Positions 17,296 to 26,214 of a stretch of DNA of 64,000 bases are shown here, in pieces; position 1 is the stretch's first letter; each line of letters starts with the position of its first letter. The translations under genes and the position numbers were made by a program. The notes under the pieces were generated by a model. That model worked only from the letters and a program-made list of their open reading frames with translations, ran no database searches and had not been told where the DNA came from. Source of the stretch: Leucobacter allii (GTDB lineage: Bacteria > Actinomycetota > Actinomycetes > Actinomycetales > Microbacteriaceae); NCBI RefSeq assembly GCF_022919155.1, contig NZ_CP095045.1, positions 1,550,001 through 1,614,000 on the forward strand, given 5' to 3'.

Positions 17296-18141
17296 ATGTC
17301 GGAGAAATACCTCATCGGAGTTGACGGATCGGAGCAGAGCCGGGTGGCGCTCGCCTGGGGGCTCGCGCGCGCCACGGAACGCCGCGCCGCCGTCGAGCTG
17401 CTGCACGTCGCCGACGACTCATTCCTCTCCGAGAGCGTCGCGTTCCTCTCGGAGGCCCAGTCGGCGTCCGAGCAGATGCTCCAGGCCGAGACCGAGTACG
17501 CGCGGAGCCTCGGCTTCGCCGGGACGATCACGGGCACCGCCGTCGTGGGGCACCCCATCGCCGAGGTGGAGGAGGCGTCCAAGCGCGCGGATCTGCTGAT
17601 CCTCGGAGCCCACGGCGGCAGCCGCTTCGCCGGATCCTTCTTCGGCACGCGCGCCGTGAAGGCGGCGGCGACGGCCCATTGCCCGGTCGCGGTGATCCCG
17701 CAGCGCGACGTCGCGCCGAACGCCGGAGTCGTCGTCGGCGTCGACGGTTCGGAGGCCTCCCGCAAGGCGATCGCCTTCGCCGCCGAGGAGGCCTCCCAGC
17801 GCGGGGTGCCCCTGATCGCGGTCTACGCCTGGATGCCGCCGCTCACCCCCGGTCTCGAGTACCTGTGGAGCGAGGAGCTCGTCGAGTCGCAGCGCGCGGC
17901 TGCCGAGGAGGCGATCGCCATCGGCGTCGCCGGCCTCGCCGAGCGCTACCCGGACCTCGAGATCGAGCGACGGATCCTGCAGTCCGCCCCGGTGGCGGCG
18001 CTCGTGCAGTCCGCGGAGGGCGCCGAGATGCTCGTGGTCGGCAGCCGGGGACGCGGAGGGATCTCCCGCCTGCTGCTCGGCTCCGTGAGCCACGGCGTGC
18101 TGCAGGCCCTGCCCTGCCCGGTCGTCGTCACGCGCGCGTAG
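17296..18141 (+). CDS. Tandem universal stress protein
   Basis: A 281-residue protein made of two UspA domains: residues 1-136 begin EKYLIGVDGSEQSRVAL, and residues 140-281 begin GVVVGVDGSEASRKAI. Both contain the ATP-binding G-x2-G-x9-G(S/T) pattern (for example GSRGRGGISRLLLGSVSH in the second). Tandem Usp proteins in mycobacteria bind ATP and act under hypoxia or stationary phase; the exact role here is unknown. ATG 17296 follows GGAGAAGGGAACC. The downstream GH3 gene starts only 8 bp after the stop. Confidence 0.93.
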   Translation: MSEKYLIGVDGSEQSRVALAWGLARATERRAAVELLHVADDSFLSESVAFLSEAQSASEQMLQAETEYARSLGFAGTITGTAVVGHPIAEVEEASKRADLLILGAHGGSRFAGSFFGTRAVKAAATAHCPVAVIPQRDVAPNAGVVVGVDGSEASRKAIAFAAEEASQRGVPLIAVYAWMPPLTPGLEYLWSEELVESQRAAAEEAIAIGVAGLAERYPDLEIERRILQSAPVAALVQSAEGAEMLVVGSRGRGGISRLLLGSVSHGVLQALPCPVVVTRA

Positions 18142-18149
18142 CCGCGGCC

Positions 18150-19355
18150 GTGCGTCTTCGGCGCTTCGCGGCGCTGCTCGCGCTCTCCGCACTGCTCGCC
18201 GGGACCGGCTGCGGTGCGTCCGCGGCCGGGCCCGCAGCCGGGTCGGGTGCCGTCGAGACGCCGCCTCGGGCGACGGACGACGCGACGCCCGAGGCGCCGG
18301 ATCCGACGCCCGAGGAAGCTCTCAGGGAGCGGGCCGAGGCCTACGTCGACGCCCGCTCGACCCGTGAACGAGCGGCCGGGATCGTGATGGCGGCCGCGCC
18401 GGGCACCGACGCCGGTGCACTCGCCGCATTCGCGGCCGAGACCGGCGTCGGCGGTCTGATCCTCATGGGCGACAACATCCCGGCCGACGCCTCGGCCCTC
18501 GCGCAGCTCACGGGGGTGCTGAGCGCCGCCGCCGAGCCGCCCCTCCTCATCGCGGCCGACCAGGAGGGCGGCAGCGTCTCCCGCCTCGCCTGGGACGCGC
18601 TGCCGGCGGGGGCCGCGCTGCAGTCGTCGGAGCCGGCCGCCTCGGAGACGGCGTTCGCCGAGCGCGCCGCCCTGCTCGCGAGTGCGGGCATCGACGTGAA
18701 CTTCGGCATCGTCGCGGACGTGCCCCGAGGGCCGGAGTCCTTCATCGCGGCACGCGCGCTCGGCGCGACGCCCGAGGCGAGCGCCGAGCGCGTGGCGGCC
18801 GCGGTGCGCGGCGACCGCGGCCTCGTTCGGTCCACGCTCAAGCACTTCCCGGGCCACGGCGCCGCCGAGGGCGACTCCCACGTCGGGATCCCGAGCACCC
18901 CGGAGCCGATGGACGACTGGCGGGCGAGCGACGCGCTGCCTTTCCGCGCGGGCATCGACGCGGGCGCCGAGCTGCTGATGTTCGGTCACGTCGCGTACAC
19001 CGCGGTCGACGCCACCCCGGCCTCCCTCTCCGCCGAGTGGCATCGCGTCGCCCGGGAGGAGCTCGGATTCACGGGGGTCGCCGTCACCGACGACCTCGGC
19101 ATGCTCCTCTCCTCGGGCGTGCCGGAGTACGCGGACCCGGCGGCGAACGCCGTCGCGGCGCTCGCGGCGGGCAACGATCTCATCCTCGTCATCGCCGGAC
19201 ACGACCGCGCCGCCGTCGACGCCGTCATCGCGGGGCTCGCCGCGGCCGTCGACAGCGGGACGGTCCCCGAGGAGCGGCTCCGCGAGGCGGCGCTCCGGGT
19301 CGCCGAGCTCCGCCTCGCGGGCCCCGGAGAGCTCCCCGTGCCGGGCGAGGGGTAG
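18150..19355 (+). CDS. Glycoside hydrolase family 3, NagZ-like, exported
   Basis: Probable beta-N-acetylhexosaminidase acting on peptidoglycan fragments. The 401-residue protein has an N-terminal signal (RLRRFAALLALSALLAGTGC) with Cys21; the lipobox is weak because Gly stands at -3, so lipidation is uncertain. The GH3 signature KHFPGHG followed by DSH is present, as is the nucleophile region VAVTDDLGM. GTG 18150 is chosen because the signal peptide begins here. The reading frame continues open upstream inside the usp gene, where it is only a shadow. It is probably co-transcribed with the usp gene. Confidence 0.88.
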   Translation: MRLRRFAALLALSALLAGTGCGASAAGPAAGSGAVETPPRATDDATPEAPDPTPEEALRERAEAYVDARSTRERAAGIVMAAAPGTDAGALAAFAAETGVGGLILMGDNIPADASALAQLTGVLSAAAEPPLLIAADQEGGSVSRLAWDALPAGAALQSSEPAASETAFAERAALLASAGIDVNFGIVADVPRGPESFIAARALGATPEASAERVAAAVRGDRGLVRSTLKHFPGHGAAEGDSHVGIPSTPEPMDDWRASDALPFRAGIDAGAELLMFGHVAYTAVDATPASLSAEWHRVAREELGFTGVAVTDDLGMLLSSGVPEYADPAANAVAALAAGNDLILVIAGHDRAAVDAVIAGLAAAVDSGTVPEERLREAALRVAELRLAGPGELPVPGEG

Positions 19356-19409
19356 CATGACGGGACGTGCGGGGATCGCGTCCCCGCCAGATCGAGGGGG
19401 CGAGGCACC

Positions 19410-20072
19410 ATGACCACGGGGACGGGCGCGCAGGCGCGGATCGAGCGGATCATCACGACGGGGGTGCTCGGGGCCGGGCGTCCCGGCTACCCCGCGGGCG
19501 GCGTGCCGATCGAGAACAACGTCTGGCTCCTCGGCGATGACGACGCCGTGCTCGTCATCGACGCCGCGCACGACGCCGACGCGATCGCCCGCGCCGTCGG
19601 CGACCGCGAAGCGCTCGGGATCCTGCTCACCCACGGGCACGAGGACCATGTGAACGCGGCGGTGGAGACGGCACGCCGCTTGGACACGCACCTCTACCTG
19701 CACCCGGCCGACCTGTTCCTCTGGGAGGAGACGCACGGCGATCGGACGCCCGACTTCGAACTCGCCGAGGGTGCGACCTTCCTCGTCGCGGGCGCCGAGG
19801 TCGCCACGCTCCACACGCCCGGTCACACGCCGGGGTCGGTCTGCTTCGCCCTGCCGGCGCTGCGCACCGTGTTCTCGGGCGACACCCTGTTCGAGGGCGG
19901 TCCCGGTGCGACGCGCTGGGACTACTCGAGCTTCCCCGGCATCGTGGAGTCGATCCGCACCCGCCTCTTCCCGCTCCCGGCGGAGACCGTGGCGCACCCC
20001 GGGCACGGCGCCGACACGACGATCGGCGCCGAGGCGCCCGCGCTCGAGGACTGGCTCGCGCGCGGCTGGTGA
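19410..20072 (+). CDS. MBL-fold metallo-hydrolase, glyoxalase II-like
   Basis: A 220-residue metallo-beta-lactamase-fold enzyme with the metal motif THGHEDH, further ligands at HTPGHTPGS and in FSGDTLFEGG, and a final His in VAHPGHG. Such short forms are often hydroxyacylglutathione hydrolase-like; because actinobacteria use mycothiol rather than glutathione, the substrate may be a mycothiol ester. This is an inference. ATG 19410 has GAGG (19399-19402) upstream. Confidence 0.88.
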   Translation: MTTGTGAQARIERIITTGVLGAGRPGYPAGGVPIENNVWLLGDDDAVLVIDAAHDADAIARAVGDREALGILLTHGHEDHVNAAVETARRLDTHLYLHPADLFLWEETHGDRTPDFELAEGATFLVAGAEVATLHTPGHTPGSVCFALPALRTVFSGDTLFEGGPGATRWDYSSFPGIVESIRTRLFPLPAETVAHPGHGADTTIGAEAPALEDWLARGW

Positions 20073-20180
20073 ACGCGCGGCCGGCGAGCGGGCGAAACAC
20101 GATCGTCGCATCGAGGGAGTACGCTGTCTGAGTCGCAGCGTCGCGAGGCCGTCTCCCCCGCACCCGTCGAAAGGCGCTCC

Positions 20181-21422
20181 ATGCCCCTCACCACGCCGCT
20201 CCGGCGCAACTTCGCGCTGTTCGCGCTCGCCCTCGGCGGCTTCGGCATCGGGGTGACCGAGTTCGCCTCGATGGGCCTCCTCCCCGACATCGCCCGCGAG
20301 ATGATCCCGGGCTTCGAGGCCTCGCCGGGCGTCGCGATCGCGCAGGCGGGCTGGCTCATCACCGCCTACGCGCTCGGCGTCGTCGTCGGCGCACCCACCT
20401 TCGCGGTGCTCGCGGCGCGCATGTCGCAGACGACGCTCGCCTTCTGGCTCCTCGGCCTCTTCATCGCCGGATCCCTCGCCTCGGCCCTCATGCCGGGCTT
20501 CGGCACGCTCGCGCTCGTGCGCTTCATCGCCGCGCTCCCGCACGGCGCCTATTTCGGCGTGGCGTCCCTGCTCGCCGCCCGCATCATGGGTCCGGGCATG
20601 CAGGGCCGGGGCATCGCGCTGGCGCTCTCCGGCCTGACGATCGCGAACGTCGTCGGCGTGCCGCTGGCCACCTGGCTGGGCCAGAGCTTCGGCTGGCGCT
20701 CCGCCTACGCCCTCGTCGCCGGGATCTTCGCCGCGACCCTCGTGCTCGCGGTCGTCTTCCTGCCCCGCTTCCCCGGGAATCCCGAGCGCAGCGCCCTCAA
20801 GGAGCTCTCGGCCCTCGCCAATCCCCGCGCCTGGATCATGATCGGCGTGGGTGCGATCGGCTTCGGCGGCTTCTTCGCGGTGTACTCCTACATCGCGGAG
20901 GTGACGACGCGGGTCGCCGGTCTCGACGCCGCGCAGGTGCCCTGGGTGCTCGCCTGCCTCGGCGTCGGCATGACCATCGGCAACCTCATCGGGGGCTGGG
21001 CGAGCGATCGGCGGCCGCGGCTCGCGATGATCTGGGGATTCATCGCGTTCATCCTGGCGCTCGTGCTCTACACCCAGCTCGCCGCGCACCCCGTCGGGCT
21101 GTTCGCCGGCGTCTTCCTGCTCGGGCTCAGCTCCTCCTCGCTGCTGCCCTCCATCCAGTCGCGCCTCGTGCGGATCTCCCACGAGGCCGCCCTGCTCGGG
21201 GCGGCCGTGAACCACGCCGCCTTCAACCTCGGCAACAGCCTCGGCGCCTGGACCGGCGGCGCCGTCATCGCCGGCGGCCTCGGCTACCTCGCGCCCGGCT
21301 GGGTGGGTGCGGCGCTCGCATGCCTCGGGCTGCTGCTGGCACTCGTGAGCATGGGCGTGCAGCGCCGGGACCGCGCGCGGAGCATCGACACGGTCGGGAT
21401 CCGGATCCCCGGCGAGGCCTGA
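20181..21422 (+). CDS. MFS transporter, DHA1 family (AraJ-like)
   Basis: A 413-residue major facilitator with about 12 transmembrane segments. It begins with the AraJ/YdhP-type stretch GGFGIGVTEFASMGLLPDIA and has RFIAALPHGAYFGVAS, typical of sugar- or drug-efflux members of this branch. The substrate cannot be inferred. A TACGCT box (20120-20125) lies 55 bp upstream. The convergent quinone reductase gene ends 15 bp after the stop. Confidence 0.9.
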   Translation: MPLTTPLRRNFALFALALGGFGIGVTEFASMGLLPDIAREMIPGFEASPGVAIAQAGWLITAYALGVVVGAPTFAVLAARMSQTTLAFWLLGLFIAGSLASALMPGFGTLALVRFIAALPHGAYFGVASLLAARIMGPGMQGRGIALALSGLTIANVVGVPLATWLGQSFGWRSAYALVAGIFAATLVLAVVFLPRFPGNPERSALKELSALANPRAWIMIGVGAIGFGGFFAVYSYIAEVTTRVAGLDAAQVPWVLACLGVGMTIGNLIGGWASDRRPRLAMIWGFIAFILALVLYTQLAAHPVGLFAGVFLLGLSSSSLLPSIQSRLVRISHEAALLGAAVNHAAFNLGNSLGAWTGGAVIAGGLGYLAPGWVGAALACLGLLLALVSMGVQRRDRARSIDTVGIRIPGEA

Positions 21423-21437
21423 GCGGTCTCCGGCGGT

Positions 21438-22553
21438 TCAGCCCGCGATCAGCGGGCTGTGCCCCGGCGCGATCCGCTCCTCCGCGCGCACGGGCGGCGG
21501 CGGGGTGCCGTCCCCGAAGGGCTCGCCGCCGAGCCGCTCACGGCCGTGCGGCTCGAGCCAGCCCGCGAGATCCGGCCCGGCCGGCACGATGCGCGTCGGG
21601 TTGATGTCGGTGTGCGTCTCGTAGTAGTGCCGCTTGATCTGGACGAAGTCGACGGTGTCGCCGAAGCCCGGCGTCTGGAAGAGCTCGCGGGCGTATGCCC
21701 AGAGGTGGGGCATCTCGGTGAGCCGGTTGCGGTTCGTCTTGAAGTGGCCGTGGTAGACGGGGTCGAAGCGCACGAGCGTCGTGAACAGCCGCACGTCGGC
21801 CTCGGAGATGGTGCCGCCCATGAGGAACCGCTGCGTCGCGAGCCGCTCCTCGAGCCAGTCGAGCGCCTCCCACAGGCGGGCGTACGCGGCATCATAGGCC
21901 TCCTGACTGCCCGCGAAGCCGCAGCGGTAGACGCCGTTGTTCACCTCGGTGAAGACGCGTTCCACGACGGGACGCATCTGGGCGAAGCCGTCCCCGAGCA
22001 GCAGATCGGGAGCGCCGTCGCGGTGGAACTCGCGCCACTGCGTCGACAGGTCCAGGGTGATCTGGGGGTAGTCGTTCGTGACGACGGCCCCGCTCGGGAC
22101 GTCCACGATCGCGGGAACGGTGATGCCGCGGGGGTAGCCGGGGAAGCGCGTGAAGTAGTGCTCCTGCAGTCGCTCGCTCCCCAGCACCGGATCGCGCCCG
22201 TCCGGGTCGAGGTCGAAGGTCCAGGAGCGCGCGTCGTGCACGGGCCCCGGGCGGCCGAGCGAGAGGACGTCCTCGAGCCCCAGCAGCCGGCGGACGATGA
22301 GCGTGCGGTTCGCCCAGGGGCAGGCCGCCGCCGCGACGAGCCGGTAGCGCCCGGGCTCGACCGGCCACGCCTGGGCGCCAGGCGTCAGCCCGTACCCGAC
22401 GGCGCCGATCTTCGACGGCGGCGGCGCCGGGAGCGCGCGCACCGCCTCGGGATCGGCGACGATCCGGTCTTCGATGTACTGCGTGTCGCGCTCGTACGCC
22501 TCGCCGCCGGTGATGTAGCTGCCCATCGGCCCGGGCTCCGTGTTCCCGCTCAT
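21438..22553 (-). CDS. Glutathionyl-hydroquinone reductase family protein (mycothiol-dependent?)
   Basis: A 371-residue omega-class GST-like protein of the YqjG/ECM4 type, which reduces S-glutathionyl-hydroquinones. The thioredoxin-like N-terminal part carries the active Cys in AAACPWANRT. Further hallmarks are VPAIVDVPSGAVVTNDYPQI, the C-terminal ISEADVRLFTTLVRFDPVYHGHF, and TDINPTRIVPAGP. Actinobacteria make mycothiol, so mycothionyl-hydroquinones are the more likely substrate; this is an inference. It is followed by a flavin reductase gene further upstream on the same strand. Confidence 0.9.
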   Translation of the reverse strand: MSGNTEPGPMGSYITGGEAYERDTQYIEDRIVADPEAVRALPAPPPSKIGAVGYGLTPGAQAWPVEPGRYRLVAAAACPWANRTLIVRRLLGLEDVLSLGRPGPVHDARSWTFDLDPDGRDPVLGSERLQEHYFTRFPGYPRGITVPAIVDVPSGAVVTNDYPQITLDLSTQWREFHRDGAPDLLLGDGFAQMRPVVERVFTEVNNGVYRCGFAGSQEAYDAAYARLWEALDWLEERLATQRFLMGGTISEADVRLFTTLVRFDPVYHGHFKTNRNRLTEMPHLWAYARELFQTPGFGDTVDFVQIKRHYYETHTDINPTRIVPAGPDLAGWLEPHGRERLGGEPFGDGTPPPPVRAEERIAPGHSPLIAG

Positions 22554-22601
22554 CGCGCTCCCCGTTCTCCGCCCGCCAGCGCGACGGGCCCGTGCCCGAT
22601 C

Positions 22602-23144
22602 CTACGCGAGTCCCCGGAACTCGCGGTTCAAGTAGACCATCGGCTCGGCGGCGTCGCCGAACGCGGCCTCGAGCACCTCGGCCACGACGATCACCGATGA
22701 ACCGACGCCCAGCGAGTGCAACGTGCGGCAGCGGAGCGCGACGCGCGACGCCGGCAGGTACGGTTCGCCGGTCTCGAGGCGCTGCCAGCCCTGCTCGGGG
22801 GTGAAGCGCTCCGCGCCGGAGACGGCGAAGGACTGCGCGATGGCGGCGTGTCTGGCGTCGAGCAGGTGGACGAGATAGCTGTCCGCACCGAGGATGCCCC
22901 CGGCGCTGCCGGTCGCCCGGGTGACCGAGAAGGAGAGCGCGGGCGGATCGATCCCGACCGAGGCGACGCTCGAGGCGGTGAGCCCGACCGGCCCGGCGGG
23001 GGTCTCTGCCGTGATCAGGGCGATGCCGGCCGGGTGGTCGCGGAACGCGCGCTTGAGCGCGTCGGCGCCCCAGAGCCGTTCCCCGCCGGGGCCGTCGCCC
23101 GTCGCATCCGCCGCTCCCGTCGCGTCCATCCGCCGCTCGACCAT
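22602..23144 (-). CDS. Flavin reductase-like (FMN-binding) protein
   Basis: A 180-residue split-barrel flavin reductase or pyridoxamine-oxidase-like protein. It has the typical core FRDHPAGIALITAETPAGPVGLTASSVASVGIDPPALSFSV and later HAAIAQSFAVSGAERF. These enzymes supply reduced FMN to monooxygenases or act on other flavin substrates. The start at ATG 23144 is chosen because GGACAGG lies about 5-10 bases upstream; a second ATG at 23129 would remove five residues. It is transcribed in the same direction as the hydroquinone reductase, about 50 bp upstream. Confidence 0.85.
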   Translation of the reverse strand: MVERRMDATGAADATGDGPGGERLWGADALKRAFRDHPAGIALITAETPAGPVGLTASSVASVGIDPPALSFSVTRATGSAGGILGADSYLVHLLDARHAAIAQSFAVSGAERFTPEQGWQRLETGEPYLPASRVALRCRTLHSLGVGSSVIVVAEVLEAAFGDAAEPMVYLNREFRGLA

Positions 23145-23266
23145 GCCCTGTCCGTCCTCGTTTCCGCCCGCAGCCGTGCGCGGGCCAGCCAGGCGCGCCC
23201 ATCGCGCGCACCATCGATCCACAACGCGCACCCCACGGCGATCATTCCCCGGCGTACGCTGGGGGC

Positions 23267-23752
23267 ATGACACTCCGAGACATCCCCTTCACCACGATCG
23301 ACGGCGAGGAGACGTCGCTCTCGACCCTCGGCGGGCGGGCGGCGCTCGTCGTGAACGTCGCGTCCAAGTGCGGCCTCACCCCGCAGTACGAGCAGCTCGA
23401 GGAGCTGCAGCGCACGTACGGCGACCGGGGGCTCACGGTCGTCGGCTTCCCCTGCAACCAGTTCCTCGGGCAGGAGCCGGGCGACGCGGAGGAGATCAAG
23501 ACCTTCTGCTCGACGAGCTACGGAGTCACCTTCCCGCTCATGGGGAAGGTCCGGGTGAACGGGCGGCGCAAGCATCCGCTGTACGCGGCGCTCCGCGAGA
23601 CCCCCGATGCCGAGGGGAAGGCCGGGCGCGTGCAGTGGAACTTCGAGAAGTTCCTCGTCGACGCCGACGGCCGGGTGACCCGCTTCCGCCCGACGACGAC
23701 GCCGGATGATCCGGCCGTCGTCTCCGCCATCGAATCGGCGATCGCCGCCTGA
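23267..23752 (+). CDS. Glutathione-peroxidase-like thiol peroxidase
   Basis: A 161-residue GPx-family peroxidase. The catalytic set is present: Cys35 (VASKCGLTPQY), Gln65 (FPCNQF), Trp124 and Asn125 (QWNFEKF). Cys81 in KTFCSTSYGV lies where the resolving Cys of thioredoxin-type GPx enzymes sits, so reduction by thioredoxin is more likely than by glutathione. TACGCT (23255-23260) lies six bases before ATG 23267, indicating a leaderless mRNA. It is divergent from the flavin reductase. Confidence 0.92.
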   Translation: MTLRDIPFTTIDGEETSLSTLGGRAALVVNVASKCGLTPQYEQLEELQRTYGDRGLTVVGFPCNQFLGQEPGDAEEIKTFCSTSYGVTFPLMGKVRVNGRRKHPLYAALRETPDAEGKAGRVQWNFEKFLVDADGRVTRFRPTTTPDDPAVVSAIESAIAA

Positions 23753-23784
23753 CCCGCCGGCCGGGCGGGTCGACGGGAGATGCC

Positions 23785-23812
23785 TTGACATCCGTGGCGC
23801 ACGACATAGGCT
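23785..23812 (+). promoter_or_regulatory. Consensus promoter for the DinB gene
   Basis: A perfect -35 TTGACA (23785-23790) and a -10 TAGGCT (23807-23812) separated by 16 bp, about 40 bp upstream of the DinB-family start. This is the clearest housekeeping-type promoter in the window. Confidence 0.7.
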
Positions 23813-23853
23813 GACGAGCAGCGCCGTCGGCGCGCCGACCGAGGGGAGCCAGC

Positions 23854-24447
23854 ATGTATCTGCCGAGCACGGACGGGGAGCGCGACAGCCTCGCGGCCTA
23901 CATCGACCAGCAGCTCGCGGCGATCCGGGCGTCCATCTACGGGCTCACGGAGGAGCAGGCGCGGGCGACCCCCTGCCGCAGCGCGCTCTCCATCGCCGGC
24001 ATCCTCAAGCACACGCTGCAGGGCATGCGCGGGGCGATCGTCCGTCTCGGCGGCGAGGAGACCGCGCCAGACACGAGCGCGGACGGCGTCGCGGAGTATC
24101 TGGCGGGGTTCGTCCACGGCGAGACGGAGCGCACGGCCGAACTCCTCGCCGACTGGGACGCCGCCCGGGCGAGTCTGCTCGAACTCATCGCCGGCCTCGA
24201 TCCCGATGCCGAGGCCGTCGCCCCGCCGGAGCCCTGGCACGGCGTGTACGCGCCGAGCCCGATCCGGCTGCGCTATTACCTGACGCACCAGATCGAGGAG
24301 TTCGCGCGCCACGCGGGGCACGCCGACATCATCCGCGAGGAGCTCGACGGGGTCGCGGTGCCCACCCTCGTGCTGACCCTCGAAGGGGCGCCGGCCAATC
24401 AGTTCTTCACCCCCTTCGCCCCGGAACCCGGCACGATCGTCGACTGA
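23854..24447 (+). CDS. DinB/DUF664 family protein
   Basis: A 197-residue four-helix-bundle protein of the DinB superfamily. Histidines that normally bind the metal are visible in ILKHTLQGM and in YYLTHQIEEFARHAGH. Actinobacterial members include mycothiol-dependent maleylpyruvate isomerase-like enzymes and proteins of unknown role, so the reaction is left open. ATG 23854 follows GAGGGGAGCC and a consensus promoter. Confidence 0.85.
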   Translation: MYLPSTDGERDSLAAYIDQQLAAIRASIYGLTEEQARATPCRSALSIAGILKHTLQGMRGAIVRLGGEETAPDTSADGVAEYLAGFVHGETERTAELLADWDAARASLLELIAGLDPDAEAVAPPEPWHGVYAPSPIRLRYYLTHQIEEFARHAGHADIIREELDGVAVPTLVLTLEGAPANQFFTPFAPEPGTIVD

Positions 24448-24509
24448 GGCGGCCGCAGCAGGGGGATGCCGAACGGAGAGCTGTGCCGCTCGCGCGATGC
24501 CGCGCGTCG

Positions 24510-25307
24510 TCACGCTCCGGTACGGGTGTCGTCTCGCCTGCTGCGGGCGCGCGCCCAGATCGCACTCCCGATGAGCGCCAGCGCGATCCCGCGTACGATC
24601 CAGAGTCCCGGCTCCCACGCGATCCCGTACTCCCCGGGGATGCCCAGCAGGGCGAGGACGAGCTGTCTGGCCACGACCCTGCCGGATTCCGCGAAATCGA
24701 GACTGGCGACGGCCAACAGGCTGATCGCCGGTATCGCGAGAAAGATGAGCGGCACGTACACCCTGAAGGCGGCGATGCGTTCGCCGCGGATCGCGTCGCA
24801 CACGGCAAGACCCAGTATCCGCAGGGGGAACACGACGAGCGGCCAGAACACGAAACCGAGGCCGAGGCCGAGGCCGACGAGCAGCGCGAACGTGCACATC
24901 ACCCCGACGGCACTCGAGAGGCCCGTCACGGCGAAGTAGCCGGGGTGGGCGAGCAACGGCCCGAGGCTCAGGACGAGCAGTCCGATCGGGAGGACGACGA
25001 GCGGCCACCAGAGAAAGGTCCAGAGCGGGCTCTGCAGGCGCAGCTTGCAGAGCACGACGAGCTCGATGATCAACCCGCAGGCGATCATCGGGAAGACGAA
25101 CAGCGACAGCAGCATCGGGGTGCCATCGGCGCGATCTGGATGCAGGAGCACCAACGGGACCTCTGCGATCACGAGGGTCGTCAGCGAGATGATCGCCGCC
25201 GGGAACGACACGCTTCTCACCGAATGCTCCGGTGCGTGCACGGGGGTGCCCCGGTCGGAGAGCAGTTCGATCGCGTCCCAGAAGCTCAGCGAGCTCTTTC
25301 CGGTCAT
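24510..25307 (-). CDS. Polytopic membrane protein, 265 aa
   Basis: No family recognised. After a soluble N-terminus (MTGKSSLSFWDAIELLSDRG) there are about six hydrophobic segments, at roughly residues 33-56, 63-86, 94-118, 125-160, 180-203 and 235-255, including a Gly/Leu-rich run (LLVGLGLGLGFVFWPLVV). There are few charged residues in the helices and no transporter or enzyme motif. ATG 25307 has no strong ribosome site. It lies next to tRNA-Val and may be a lineage-specific gene. Confidence 0.65.
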   Translation of the reverse strand: MTGKSSLSFWDAIELLSDRGTPVHAPEHSVRSVSFPAAIISLTTLVIAEVPLVLLHPDRADGTPMLLSLFVFPMIACGLIIELVVLCKLRLQSPLWTFLWWPLVVLPIGLLVLSLGPLLAHPGYFAVTGLSSAVGVMCTFALLVGLGLGLGFVFWPLVVFPLRILGLAVCDAIRGERIAAFRVYVPLIFLAIPAISLLAVASLDFAESGRVVARQLVLALLGIPGEYGIAWEPGLWIVRGIALALIGSAIWARARSRRDDTRTGA

Positions 25308-25359
25308 GTCATCACGCGCCTCGCCACGATCACTCGTTCAGTGCACCACGATCCTCCGG

Positions 25360-25432
25360 TGGGCCCGGCCGGGTTCGAACCGACGACATCCACGGTGTAA
25401 ACGTGGCGCTCTACCAGCTGAGCTACAGGCCC
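25360..25432 (-). tRNA. tRNA-Val (anticodon TAC)
   Basis: On the reverse strand a complete cloverleaf: acceptor GGGCCTG with CGGGCCC, D arm GCTCAGCTGGTAGAGC, anticodon stem CCACG/CGTGG with loop TTTACAC (anticodon TAC), T arm GTCGG-TTCGAAC-CCGGC, discriminator A. The 3' CCA is not fully encoded (CCG follows). Confidence 0.95.
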
Positions 25433-25498
25433 CGAACGCCCGCGCGGCGGGCCTCCCCAGCATAGGGGCCCCGCCGCGCCGGCGCGAATCCGCGCGGA

Positions 25499-25960
25499 TC
25501 AGGCGATCGCGGCGACCGCCTCGCGGTAGGCGGCGAGATCGCGGGGCTGCCCCGGCGCCGTCTCGAAGGAGGCGAGGACGGTGCGATCCCGCCCGATGAC
25601 GAGCGTCGCGCGCGTCGCGATGCCGGCCTCCTCGACGAAGACGCCGTACTGCTGCGCCACGGCGCCGTGCGGCCAGAAGTCGGAGAGGATGGAGAAGGAG
25701 TAGCCCTCCTGCTCGGCCCAGGCCTTCAGCGCGTACACGGAGTCGACGGACACGCCCACCAGGCGCACGCCGCCCTCGGCGAAGATCTCCAGGTTGTCGC
25801 GCAGCTCGCACAGCTCGCCGGTGCAGATACCGGAGAAGGCGAGGGGGAAGAAGACGAGGGCGACCGGGCCCTCCGCGACGAGCTCGGAGAGCGTGAGCTC
25901 CTCGCCGTGCTGATCGGAGAGCGTGAAATCGGGCGCCTCCGCGCCGACTGCGAGCACCAT
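25499..25960 (-). CDS. Peroxiredoxin, AhpE-like
   Basis: A 153-residue AhpC/TSA-family peroxiredoxin close to the one-Cys AhpE group of actinobacteria, which reduces peroxides with mycoredoxin. The peroxidatic Cys46 is in FPLAFSGICTGEL; a second Cys51 follows closely. The conserved Arg is in TRATLVIG. ATG 25960 has AAAGGTGG upstream; an ATG at 25981 would add seven residues without a good site. It is divergent from aceE. Confidence 0.92.
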   Translation of the reverse strand: MVLAVGAEAPDFTLSDQHGEELTLSELVAEGPVALVFFPLAFSGICTGELCELRDNLEIFAEGGVRLVGVSVDSVYALKAWAEQEGYSFSILSDFWPHGAVAQQYGVFVEEAGIATRATLVIGRDRTVLASFETAPGQPRDLAAYREAVAAIA

Positions 25961-26214
25961 GGTGCCACCTTTCCGGCGCACGCGGCGCCACTTGCGGGTG
26001 TGGACTCCCCCAGCCTACTCATCCGGGTCCCCCCGCTGCAGCGCCGAACATTGTGCGGATATGACACCTTCCACAAGGAGATGCCGGATTCCTTGGTGGA
26101 TGTTCGCTAGTCTGGAGCTGCCCCGCGATCCGCAGGGCAGCCTTCCGTGCTGCGCGCGGGCCCAACAGGCCTCGCCCGGCGCTCAGCACGCCTCTTGGTG
26201 AATGGAGCACAATC

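Noticed and set aside
25433..25498. Integration scar at the tRNA-Val gene
   Set aside because: There is no duplicated tRNA 3' end near by and no integrase gene; the flanking genes look ordinary.
26072..26098. Imperfect inverted repeat CACAAGGA...TCCTTGGTG before aceE as a clear operator
   Set aside because: One arm needs an inserted base to pair; it is mentioned in the aceE entry but not strong enough for a separate call.
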